Source of the DNA: JAMOAW01 sp039908535
GTDB lineage: Bacteria; Pseudomonadota; Magnetococcia; Magnetococcales; JADFZT01
Direction: 5' to 3'
Assembly (NCBI GenBank): GCA_039908535.1
Contig: JAMOAW010000064.1
Span: 1 to 20,888, forward strand
Length of the DNA: 20,888 nucleotides
Made by a program: the position numbers and the translations under genes. The notes below the pieces were generated by a model, which did not search any database, was not told the origin of the DNA, and was given only the letters and a program-made list of their open reading frames with translations. The first letter of the stretch is position 1; each line of letters begins with the position of its first letter. Of this stretch, positions 14,118 to 20,888 are shown one piece after another.

Positions 14118-14235
14118 ATAGAGAAGCTTTATTTAATGATAGGAACTATTCCAATGGCCAGTGCAATTTTATGGACAGCAATACGGGGGGCGGATTTTTG
14201 ATATTTTGTTTTGATTTTTTGTTACGAAGGGACTA

Positions 14236-14264
14236 TTATTTTGGAAATCTCTTTTTTCTATACT
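14236..14264 (+). promoter_or_regulatory. Possible sigma-70 promoter of the hemerythrin gene
   Basis: TTATTT (14236-14241) and TATACT (14259-14264) are separated by 17 bases. The -10 matches five of six consensus positions, the -35 only half. Transcription would begin near 14271, leaving a leader of about 20 bases with the GGGG ribosome site before ATG 14292. Confidence 0.4.
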
Positions 14265-14291
14265 TAACAGAAAAATTTAGTGGGGATTATT

Positions 14292-14753
14292 ATGCAAGAA
14301 TTAATAAATAAAAAACAAGAATTTCGACAACATATGAAAGAAAAAATTCAAGATGTTGGTGTGTCTGTTTTTAATAAGGATCATAATAATTTCCTTGATA
14401 TTCTATTAGAGTTTCACGAATTTGTCGAACGATTATCTAAACACCGTCCATCACAACAAGATTGGTCAAAAGTTGAAAAAATGTTGGTTGCTCTTTCAGG
14501 ATATGCTTTAGAACATTTTAAAAATGAGGAGGAATTAATGTTAAGATTCAAGTATCCTGAATTAATCGTACATAAAAAAGAGCATGATGATTTTTTAAGA
14601 AAATTTACAAGTTACAAATGCAACTTGCTTGAAAAACGTGATATATTATGTGTTGTTGACTTGAAATATTTTATGATTGACTGGTTTTTCCATCATGTTG
14701 GTCGGGTTGATGTTCAGTATAGGCCTTTTTTTGTTAAATGCGGTGTTAAATAA
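14292..14753 (+). CDS. Bacteriohemerythrin
   Basis: The 153-residue protein is a single hemerythrin domain that binds O2 at a non-heme di-iron site. All expected iron ligands are visible: His31 (DHNNF), His75 and Glu79 (HFKNEE), His94 and His98 (HKKEH), His135 and Asp140 (HHVGRVD). A roughly 20-residue N-terminal extension precedes the helix bundle. ATG 14292 is preferred over GTG 14280 because GTGGGG lies at good spacing. There is no signal peptide or membrane segment, so it is cytoplasmic; roles in O2 delivery, sensing or protection are known for the family. Its codon and base use is clearly more AT-rich (about 30% GC by eye) than the flanking genes, which may mean transfer. It is transcribed alone, convergent with asnB. 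Confidence 0.95.
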   Translation: MQELINKKQEFRQHMKEKIQDVGVSVFNKDHNNFLDILLEFHEFVERLSKHRPSQQDWSKVEKMLVALSGYALEHFKNEEELMLRFKYPELIVHKKEHDDFLRKFTSYKCNLLEKRDILCVVDLKYFMIDWFFHHVGRVDVQYRPFFVKCGVK

Positions 14754-14773
14754 CCGGATCTATTTCCCCTCTC

Positions 14774-16588
14774 TCAACGATGCAGCCAAGCCTCGCCCCA
14801 GTTGGTCAGGGCCAGCAGAACTGCGATACGTCCTTGACGATCAGGGATACCGGGTTGGGTGATTTTTTTAATAAATTGATTGGACCAATACCCTTCTCGT
14901 AGCCAGCACCCTTGCTGGACCCGCCCTAAGGCGTGATCCCAGTTAAAGTCCTCTTTCACTCGTGTGCTAAAGCCTTGTTTTTGGTGTTCGAATACCTGTT
15001 CAGGGACGCGATTTTTTAGATAGTTGCGTAACAGGGGTTTGCTGGCGATTTGTGCATGGGAGTCACTTGGGAGGGCAAAGGCCCACTCTACCAAGCGGCG
15101 ATCTAGGAAGGGAACGCGGACTTCTAAAGAGTGGGCCATGCTGGTGCGGTCAACTTTGGTTAAAATATGGTCGCAACAAAAGGTCATGAGATCGATCCGT
15201 TGTAGGGCGCGGGGCAAGGGGAGTTTGGGTTCAAAGTGGCGGGCTAGGGGTTCTAACATTTTTTCGTCGTCAAACTCAAGTCCCATGGGGGCCAAAAGGG
15301 CGGTGACCTCTTCGGGGAGAAAACGGGGAAAAAGTCGCCAAGCATGACGATGGAGCAGGGAGCTGCGGGCAAAATGGGCGGCGGCTTGCCGCGTTGGAAA
15401 GGAAAAAGCGGCGGGAACCAAAGATCCCCAACCTTTGCGCAGCCAAAGAGCATGGCCCGGGAGTGGGGTGGCTAACCCTTGATACCAAGTATAACCACCA
15501 AACAGCTCATCCCCTCCATCGCCAGCCAAAACCACTTTAAATTTTTTTGCCGCCGCTTGGCAAATGAGATACATGGGCATATGGGCACTATGACCATCGG
15601 GTTCATCCACTTGTTTGGCAATGAGATCCATGAGGGCGGGAAGATCCTTGTTGGTCATCTCGATTAAATGGTGTTTGAGACCCAGATGGGCGGCGATTTG
15701 GGCGGCTAGGGGGGCTTCATTGCGTGGCGATTGGGGAAAACCAACCGTAAAGGCCTCCAGATGGGCCTCCAACTGGTTCAGACCGACGGCCACACTGCTG
15801 GAGTCCAATCCCCCAGAGAGAAACAATCCCACTGGGACATCGGCCAGCAAATGGTCGGTCAGCACCGACTCAAAGCGGTTGGCAAACTCTTGGGGATGGG
15901 CGGATTGGTCTAAATCACGCGGCGGTTCCCAATAACGGTGTAGGCGCAGACCATGGGGGGGCGACCAGAGCAGTCGGTGACCGGGTTCTAGTTTAGAGAT
16001 ATGGCACCAAATGGTCTGGGGACTTGGCACATAACTGAGCGTCATGACATAGGCCAGGGCTTCCGGGTTTGGTTTGGGGGGAGTGTGGAGCAAGGGGAGA
16101 ATGGCGGTCAGTTCAGAGGCCAAAAGCAGACCTCCCTCCGGGGTCGTTGTCCAATAGAGAGGTTTGATGCCCAGTCGATCTCTGGCCGCCAGCAGTAGAC
16201 GTTTTTGTCGATCCCAAAGGACAAAGGCAAACATTCCTTCCAGATGGTCCAGGCACGCTTCTCCCCAGGCTTCGTAGGCGTGCAAAATTACCTCGTTGTC
16301 GCTTTTCGAACAAAAGGTATGGCCCAGATCTATTAATCGTTGACGTAGCGACGGGGCATTATAAATCTCTCCGTTGCACACCAGTTGCAGTTGGCCGTTT
16401 TCGTTGGCCATGGGTTGATTGCCGCTTGGGCTGAGATCGACAATGGCCAAACGGCGGTGACCTAGCCAAATGTTCTCATCTTGAGAGAACCAGATCCCTT
16501 GGCTGTCGGGCCCACGATGGGCCAGAGCCGCTAAAGCCGCGATCTCTTGACCATTCCCCCCCCCGACAACAGCAACAAATCCACACAT
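14774..16588 (-). CDS. asnB: Glutamine-hydrolysing asparagine synthetase (AsnB-type)
   Basis: This enzyme makes asparagine, or amidates a related carboxylate, from aspartate, glutamine and ATP. The N-terminal glutaminase domain has the nucleophile Cys2 (MCGF), HRGPDS (24-29), and CNGEIYN (71-77). The synthetase domain (about 230-520) has the ATP loop SGGLDSS (258-264), AGDGGDELFGGY (355-366) and LEVRVPFLDRRL near residue 500. At 604 residues it is longer than E. coli AsnB, but usual for the large AsnB family, whose members also act in capsule or surface polysaccharide loci. ATG 16588 has AGGA eight bases upstream. No polysaccharide genes are near, so ordinary asparagine synthesis is the default; function beyond the family is unproven. 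Confidence 0.93.
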   Translation of the reverse strand: MCGFVAVVGGGNGQEIAALAALAHRGPDSQGIWFSQDENIWLGHRRLAIVDLSPSGNQPMANENGQLQLVCNGEIYNAPSLRQRLIDLGHTFCSKSDNEVILHAYEAWGEACLDHLEGMFAFVLWDRQKRLLLAARDRLGIKPLYWTTTPEGGLLLASELTAILPLLHTPPKPNPEALAYVMTLSYVPSPQTIWCHISKLEPGHRLLWSPPHGLRLHRYWEPPRDLDQSAHPQEFANRFESVLTDHLLADVPVGLFLSGGLDSSSVAVGLNQLEAHLEAFTVGFPQSPRNEAPLAAQIAAHLGLKHHLIEMTNKDLPALMDLIAKQVDEPDGHSAHMPMYLICQAAAKKFKVVLAGDGGDELFGGYTWYQGLATPLPGHALWLRKGWGSLVPAAFSFPTRQAAAHFARSSLLHRHAWRLFPRFLPEEVTALLAPMGLEFDDEKMLEPLARHFEPKLPLPRALQRIDLMTFCCDHILTKVDRTSMAHSLEVRVPFLDRRLVEWAFALPSDSHAQIASKPLLRNYLKNRVPEQVFEHQKQGFSTRVKEDFNWDHALGRVQQGCWLREGYWSNQFIKKITQPGIPDRQGRIAVLLALTNWGEAWLHR

Positions 16589-16654
16589 AGAGATATCCTG
16601 TAATCTTATATTATCAAAATAAAAAATTGCTATTTGAAATTGTCCTCGGTTTTT

Positions 16655-17674
16655 TTAAATGGAAACCCGACTCCGTCCTTCTGCCTTGGCGCGATAGAGG
16701 GCCTGGTCGACCTGCTCCAACCATCGTTCTTGAGAGAGGCCAGGTTGATAGAGTGTCAGTCCAATACTGACTCCTAAAGGAGGAAAACCAGGGACTTGTA
16801 TGTTAAGGGCACGGACCGCCTGGCAGAGACGATTCATGAGTGTTTTGCCGTTGTCCAGATCGGTATTGGGGAGAATCAGGGCAAACTCGTCGCCGCCAAT
16901 GCGGGCCAGTAGGTCGGAATCGCGAATCATTTTCGCCAGAATTTGGGAGACGCGCAGCAATGTTTGATCTCCTTCGGCATGGCCTAAATGGTCGTTGATC
17001 TCTTTAAAGTGGTCGAGGTCCAAACCAGCCAAAGCCAAGGGGTTGCCATAGCGTTGGCTGTTGGCAATCTCTTGGGTAAGGCGTTCTTGAAAGACCCGGC
17101 GATTGACCAAACCGGTTAAGGCATCTCGACGCGCCTGATCGTAAAGGTCTTCATAGGCCAAGGCCCGTTCTAATGGGCCATGTAACTCTTCTAAAAAGAT
17201 AATCGAGAGTTCTTGGCAATTGCTGAGGTGATTGGGTTGATCATGAAGAATCAACAACGATCCCCAGTCATTGTTCAGGCGTGGCAGATCATAATAGAGT
17301 TCAATTTCTTCGAGAAAACCACTTTTTGGCAGATTGGAATTGGTTTCAAAAAGGGTATAGGCTGCGGTGATCAATTTTGTCCGTAGTGGACCATGACAAG
17401 AGCAACTGATATGAATTCGGTTGCGGGTTGGGTGAGAATAGGCCAAGAGACTATGTTTAAAATAGGGCATCAACCAAGCCGACAGGGCTTCTATCATGGA
17501 AGCCAAGTCCAACTGCTCTCCCAGTTGCCGGTGCAATTCATAAATTTTGGCCAGCTCTTCGGATTTACGCCGATATCGGTCCAGTTCTAGGATTAAATTG
17601 GAGGGTTTTCTGGACAGCAATACGGGGCGACTTTTTGGCATGGTGTGACATTTTAAATTAACAAGAATCCCCAT
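16655..17674 (-). CDS. Soluble GGDEF diguanylate cyclase with N-terminal sensor-like region
   Basis: The C-terminal GGDEF domain (about 176-339) makes c-di-GMP from two GTP. Its active site is complete: LDLDHFKEINDHLGH with metal Asp219, Asn227, Asp228, His232, then GGDEF (260-264). The product-inhibition site RxxD is present at Arg251-Asp254. The N-terminal part (about 35-170) has a helix (RYRRKSEELAKIYELHRQLGEQLDL) and a GAF-like pattern, with Cys91 and Cys93, but I cannot name its ligand. There is no signal peptide or membrane helix. ATG 17674 has AAGGA at normal spacing; ATG at codon 12 is an alternative. It is followed after 66 bases by asnB on the same strand. Confidence 0.93.
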   Translation of the reverse strand: MGILVNLKCHTMPKSRPVLLSRKPSNLILELDRYRRKSEELAKIYELHRQLGEQLDLASMIEALSAWLMPYFKHSLLAYSHPTRNRIHISCSCHGPLRTKLITAAYTLFETNSNLPKSGFLEEIELYYDLPRLNNDWGSLLILHDQPNHLSNCQELSIIFLEELHGPLERALAYEDLYDQARRDALTGLVNRRVFQERLTQEIANSQRYGNPLALAGLDLDHFKEINDHLGHAEGDQTLLRVSQILAKMIRDSDLLARIGGDEFALILPNTDLDNGKTLMNRLCQAVRALNIQVPGFPPLGVSIGLTLYQPGLSQERWLEQVDQALYRAKAEGRSRVSI

Positions 17675-17958
17675 GGCATGTTTTCCTTTCTAATTGTCTT
17701 TCCATACAGTCAAAAACATTTCGGCTTGCAGTGTTTGTTTTATTGTTTTGGTCTCTTAGGTGTGTCTTACTTGTCACCTTGCGCCGTTGTGATTCTGTTT
17801 AATGGGTAATATGCGAGTATTGTGCCAAAAAATAAAATTTTTGTCGGACAAATAACGATTTTATATAGATTAACATGTTGAATTATAATGAATAAAATAA
17901 ATTATTGAGATACTTTATTTGTTATAGTTAGGTCGAATTTGAAGGATAAAAAGAAGCA
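17675..17958. other. Noncoding AT-rich region between flagellin and GGDEF genes
   Basis: No gene is visible. The first part holds the GGDEF ribosome site on the minus strand; the rest, from about 17815, is very AT-rich. I found no promoter that I trust on either strand. Confidence 0.4.
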
Positions 17959-17983
17959 AAAATTGCCTCTATTTGGCAATTTT
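17959..17983 (-). terminator. Possible intrinsic terminator of the flagellin transcript
   Basis: A perfect 9-bp inverted repeat AAAATTGCC / GGCAATTTT with a 7-base loop. On the minus strand it is followed by TTTGCTTCTTTTT, as expected for a rho-independent terminator, although the stem is short in GC pairs. It lies about 175 bases after the flagellin stop, beyond hairpin element G. Confidence 0.4.
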
Positions 17984-18033
17984 GATCGGGTGGTCGAATT
18001 TATCTTTGGTATAGAAGATGATGTCTTTCAGAC

Positions 18034-18150
18034 AAAAAAATCGAAAACAAAATCCAGGGGGGGGATGAATTTTTCTGACCTTCTCTTTTTTAATTATCAA
18101 AAGAAAAGGGTGGGGATTGGGGGGCGGTTTTGAGCCCCCCAGGGTCTTAA
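18034..18150 (+). repeat. Composite hairpin element, copy G (plus orientation, partly decayed)
   Basis: The second hairpin has lost its right arm (CAGGGGGGGGATGAATTTTT at about 18055-18075), the third repeat is weak, but the fourth stem GGGGGGC (18119-18125) / GCCCCCC (18134-18140) is kept with a changed loop. The first TGCCC...GGGCA part is missing. It ends seven bases from the flagellin stop codon. Confidence 0.8.
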
Positions 18151-18156
18151 TAAGAG

Positions 18157-18954
18157 TTATTGGAGTAGACTATAGACCCGTTCGGCACTTTGATTGGCCT
18201 GGGTGAGGATAGCGACACCAGCTTGGGAGCGGATGTTAGCGGCGGCCAATTGAGTGAGTTGGTCGGCCATGTTGACATCTTGGATGCGTGATGTGGCGGC
18301 GGTTAAGGATTCAAATGTGCTGTTTAGGGTGCTAAGGGTGGATTCCAGTCCAGATTGAACGGCACCCAGATCTGTTTGGTATTGTTGAACTTGTTGCGCA
18401 TAGGTATCCAGGGTGTCCAGGGCTGTGCTGGCACTCGATTGGGTCGAAAGATCGATAGGAGCAAAGGCACCAGTTAAATCTTGTAGTTGAATGATGGTCT
18501 GGTCGCTGCTTGAGGCACCGGTTTGTAGGGTGACGGATGCATTAGAAGCAAGGACAGAGATGCCGTTATAGTTGGTATCCTGGATGATGCTATTGATTTG
18601 TTCTTGAATTTGTTGAGCCTCTTGGTTGATCGTTTGCCGATCGGCATCTGTTAGTGTATCATTAGCGGATTGAACAGCCAGTTCTCGCAGACGGGCGAAA
18701 TTGTCTTGTATTTGGCTCAATCCGCTATTGGTTACCTGAGCGATGGCGATGCCATCGTTGACGTTTTGGGTGGATTGATTTAAAGAGCGCAATTGGCTGG
18801 TAAATTGGTCGCTTAGTGCAATATAAGAGGCGCTTGAATTGGATTTAACGCCACTTGCCAAGGTACGTAAGGTATCTTGGAGGGTGTTTTGATTTTTATT
18901 GGTTTGGTTGATAAGGTTTTGTGTGCCAATCGTGCTTTGGATGGTGATAGCCAT
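18157..18954 (-). CDS. Flagellin
   Basis: The 265-residue protein is the filament subunit. The N-terminal D0/D1 region (NKNQNTLQDTLRTLASGVKSNS, then NVNDGIAIAQVTNSGLSQIQDNFARLRELAVQSANDTLTDADR) and C-terminal D1/D0 region (TSRIQDVNMADQLTQLAAANIRSQAG, then LTQANQSAERVYSLLQ) are typical. The central part (about 130-175) is short, so there is essentially no D2/D3 surface domain. It lacks cysteine and has no signal peptide, as expected for export by the flagellar type III system. A strong AGGAGG ribosome site precedes ATG 18954. It is on its own, with no chaperone, cap or sigma factor gene beside it, so several flagellin copies may exist elsewhere. Confidence 0.95.
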   Translation of the reverse strand: MAITIQSTIGTQNLINQTNKNQNTLQDTLRTLASGVKSNSSASYIALSDQFTSQLRSLNQSTQNVNDGIAIAQVTNSGLSQIQDNFARLRELAVQSANDTLTDADRQTINQEAQQIQEQINSIIQDTNYNGISVLASNASVTLQTGASSSDQTIIQLQDLTGAFAPIDLSTQSSASTALDTLDTYAQQVQQYQTDLGAVQSGLESTLSTLNSTFESLTAATSRIQDVNMADQLTQLAAANIRSQAGVAILTQANQSAERVYSLLQ

Positions 18955-19093
18955 CGGTGGCCTCCTACTTAGGTTTATGCCATTTATGGGGTCAAGAAGG
19001 AACCTTTTTTTTATGGCTTGTTATTTTTATTTTCTATTTTAGCAGATCTTGTTTAAGAAAGAAATTAAAATTTAACATATCTAAAAAAATAAT

Positions 19094-19133
19094 CATCAAG
19101 ACTTTTTGGGGGGGCAGAATCGCCTCTTAATCC
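19094..19133 (-). repeat. Composite hairpin element, copy H (remnant, minus orientation)
   Basis: On the minus strand it reads GGATT, then a degraded form of the fourth stem (GGCGATTCTGCCCCCCC), then AAAAAGTCTTGAT, matching the 3' end of the other copies position by position. It is the only copy in a divergent promoter region, between flagellin and the radical SAM gene. Confidence 0.6.
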
Positions 19134-19167
19134 TTTTTTTTACATGAGAGAAGGTGTTTTCGATTTT

Positions 19168-20652
19168 ATGGCCGACATTGTTTTGACCACCATGAATGCC
19201 CGTTTTAGCCATACTTCCTTTGGGTTACGTTGTTTATACGCCAATTTGGGGGAGTTGCAACCGCAGGCGATTTTGATAGAATTTGATCTTGAAAAATCTC
19301 CCTTGACTATGGCAGAGGGGATTCTTGCTGAAAATCCGTTGATTGTTGGCCTTGGCGTTTATATTTGGAATGTCGAATTGGCACTGCATTTGGTGATGTT
19401 GCTCAAACAAATTCGACCTCAGGTGGTTGTGGTGTTGGGTGGGCCGGAGATCAGCTTTGAAACCGAACAGCAGGGGATTTTTGCCTGGGCAGATTATGTC
19501 ATCACTGGCGAGGCGGAGTTGGCTTTTGCCCATTTGTGTCGGCAGATTCTCAACTCAGAGCCGCCAACGACACGGATAATTCAAGCCTTATTGCCTTCTT
19601 TGGAGCTTTTGCAATCTCCTTATCTCTTCTACACGGAAGAGGATATTTTGCATCGTTTGATTTATGTCGAGGCCAGTCGTGGGTGTCCTTATCGGTGTGC
19701 CTTTTGTCTTTCCTCCTTAGACGAGAAGGTACGTTTATTTCCTTTGGAACCTTTTTTGGCCCAGATGGTGGTGTTGTTAAAGCGGGGGGTGTGGCAGTTT
19801 AAGTTTGTCGATCGGACTTTTAACCATCATCCGAAACGGATGATACGTTTGTTGGAATTTTTTTTGCCGCATATTGGACCTGGGCATCGGCTGCATTTTG
19901 AAATGGTGCCAGATTGCTTGCCTGATGCTCTTAAGGAGGTGATGGTTCAATTTCCTCCTGGGGTGTTGCATCTTGAGGTGGGGATTCAATCATTGGATTC
20001 TCAGGTGCGGGGGATTCTTGGCCGCCAGCAAGTGGATTCGATCGGTTTGGCCAATTTGCATTGGCTATTAAGTGTCGGTCGGGTTGATTTACATGTGGAT
20101 TTAATTGTCGGTTTGCCGGGGGAGGGGATCGAAGGGTTTGCTGTGGGGTTTGATCGTCTGTTTTTACTTGGCCCCCAGGCGATTCAGGTTGGGATATTAA
20201 AGCGGTTGCGGGGAGTGCCTCTTGTGGCGTTAGCTTCCGAGTATGGTTTGGTGTTTAATCCGGCTCCTCCTTATGACTTGTTATACAACGATCAAATCAA
20301 TTTTGCGTTGATGCAACGATTGCGTCGTTTTGCCCGTTATTGGGAGATGATCGGCAATTCAGGGCGTTTTGTGGCCACAAAACGGATTATGCAGGAGGTA
20401 GAGTCTCCTTTTTGGCTTTTTTTGGCTTTATCGGATTGGTTGTATGCCACGACTGGACGTACTCATGGTATCGCTTTGCGTCGACTTTATGAGTTGGTGT
20501 TGCATGGTCTTTGTTCTGTGGCAAATTCATTGGATGCGCGAAGGGTTTCAGAGGCGGTTAAGGCTGATTTTGGTCAGATGAATCCCAAAGAGAAGTCCGA
20601 TTTTTTGTCTTTTTTTGATCATTCAAAAAAGGGGGGGGCTAGACACCGGTAG
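19168..20652 (+). CDS. B12-binding-domain radical SAM protein (DUF4080-type)
   Basis: Residue numbers here are from an upstream in-frame ATG at 19144; I prefer ATG 19168, which begins MADIVLTTMNARFSHTS as in relatives and follows an AGAAGG. Residues about 10-135 form a Rossmann-like B12-binding domain (LIVGLGVYIWN, VVVVLGGPEISFE, YVITGEAELAF). Its sequence does not show the DxHxxG cobalamin ligand motif. The radical SAM core follows, with CPYRCAFC (Cys181, 185, 188), FVDRTFN, EVGIQSLD and DLIVGLPGEG. The C-terminal third (about 400-495) resembles DUF4080. Members of this group are usually unassigned; tRNA, lipid and natural-product methyl or thio transfer are among radical SAM roles, but none can be chosen here. 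It is single, with no co-directional neighbour. Confidence 0.85.
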   Translation: MADIVLTTMNARFSHTSFGLRCLYANLGELQPQAILIEFDLEKSPLTMAEGILAENPLIVGLGVYIWNVELALHLVMLLKQIRPQVVVVLGGPEISFETEQQGIFAWADYVITGEAELAFAHLCRQILNSEPPTTRIIQALLPSLELLQSPYLFYTEEDILHRLIYVEASRGCPYRCAFCLSSLDEKVRLFPLEPFLAQMVVLLKRGVWQFKFVDRTFNHHPKRMIRLLEFFLPHIGPGHRLHFEMVPDCLPDALKEVMVQFPPGVLHLEVGIQSLDSQVRGILGRQQVDSIGLANLHWLLSVGRVDLHVDLIVGLPGEGIEGFAVGFDRLFLLGPQAIQVGILKRLRGVPLVALASEYGLVFNPAPPYDLLYNDQINFALMQRLRRFARYWEMIGNSGRFVATKRIMQEVESPFWLFLALSDWLYATTGRTHGIALRRLYELVLHGLCSVANSLDARRVSEAVKADFGQMNPKEKSDFLSFFDHSKKGGARHR

Positions 20653-20700
20653 CATCACATTTATACCAATTTGTGTTCAATAGTATTATTGGAGGGGTCC

Positions 20701-20747
20701 GGGGAGCGTCACGCTCCCCGGCGGAGGTTTGGAGGCAGAGCCTCCAA
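20701..20747. repeat. Two perfect palindromes after the radical SAM gene
   Basis: GGGGAGCGT-C-ACGCTCCCC (20701-20719) and TTGGAGGC-AGA-GCCTCCAA (20729-20747) follow each other within 10 bases, 48 bases after the stop. They look like strong RNA hairpins and differ in sequence from elements A-H. They may be part of a second repeat family together with the 12-bp array that follows. Confidence 0.8.
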
Positions 20748-20760
20748 GGTGTTGCTTTTG

Positions 20761-20856
20761 CTTTTGACTTTGCTTTTGACTTTGCTTTTGACTTTGCTTT
20801 TGACTTTGCTTTTGACTTTGCTTTTGACTTTGCTTTTGACTTTGCTTTTGACTTTG
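20761..20856. repeat. Tandem array: eight exact copies of a 12-bp unit
   Basis: The unit CTTTTGACTTTG is repeated eight times without a change, preceded by a partial copy. As 12 is a multiple of three, every frame stays open, and on the minus strand it would encode repeating Lys-Ser-Lys-Ala. I see no ribosome site or family for such a protein and treat it as a noncoding microsatellite-like array. Copy number is likely to vary between strains or cells. GC-rich sequence with CCCCC and GGGGGG runs follows to the window end. Confidence 0.9.
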
Positions 20857-20888
20857 TAGCCCCCAAGCAGGGGGGTTGGGGGGTGCAA

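Noticed and set aside
17939..18133. Plus-strand 64-codon ORF starting with TTG
   Set aside because: Its second half is element G and its first half covers a perfect hairpin; no recognisable domain.
18955..19080. Sigma-28 or sigma-54 promoter before flagellin
   Set aside because: I looked for TAAA-N15-GCCGATAA and TGGCAC-N5-TTGC patterns on the minus strand and found only poor matches.
20753..20866. CRISPR-like array at the right end
   Set aside because: Units of 12 bp are directly joined without spacers, so it is a simple tandem repeat.
20639..20866. Minus-strand ORF of Lys-Ser-Lys-Ala repeats
   Set aside because: It arises from the 12-bp array and the palindromes, has no ribosome site, and overlaps the end of the radical SAM gene.

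Overview
The window is a gene-dense piece of a motile Gram-negative bacterium. Gram-negative features are a signal-peptide lipoprotein, an ABC importer with a periplasmic binding protein, flagellin and several c-di-GMP enzymes. Gene content (bacteriohemerythrin, c-di-GMP enzymes, a large molybdenum cofactor locus) together with hairpin repeats between genes would fit a proteobacterium such as a magnetotactic coccus (Magnetococcia). No rRNA, magnetosome gene or other taxonomic marker is present, so that is only a guess.

Layout. 1-489: 5' part of an Rpn-type PD-(D/E)XK protein on the minus strand, cut by the window edge. 755-4063: plus-strand operon moeB-modA-modB-modC (MoaD activation, then molybdate import), with overlapping genes. 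4262-5934: minus-strand rubredoxin (52 residues), a frame-disrupted HD-GYP gene and a small lipoprotein. 6134-8692: membrane PAS-GGDEF-EAL protein. 9269-14072: minus-strand molybdenum cofactor cluster mobA-moaD-moaE/mogA fusion-moeA-moaC-moaA. 14292-14753: AT-rich bacteriohemerythrin. 14774-16588: asnB. 16655-17674: soluble GGDEF protein with an intact active site. 18157-18954: flagellin. 19168-20652: B12-binding-type radical SAM protein. 20653-20888: two perfect palindromes and eight exact copies of a 12-bp repeat.

How the genes work together. ModABC imports molybdate. MoaA and MoaC make cyclic pyranopterin monophosphate from GTP. MoaD (charged by MoeB) and MoaE make molybdopterin. MogA and MoeA insert molybdenum, and MobA adds GMP. 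Nearly the whole pathway is therefore within 13.5 kb in two divergent clusters, with MoaE and MogA joined in one polypeptide. Three c-di-GMP genes (one a probable cyclase, one a probable phosphodiesterase with a degenerate cyclase domain, one a broken HD-GYP) and flagellin suggest control of motility, but they are not one operon.

The most unusual feature is a dispersed, composite multi-hairpin element of about 120-180 bp, seen in eight full, partial or decayed copies. All copies lie between genes, most just after a stop codon. The complete unit has four inverted repeats in fixed order, and the arms of at least one change together between copies. One copy splits the molybdenum cofactor cluster, and another abuts the 5' end of the broken HD-GYP gene.
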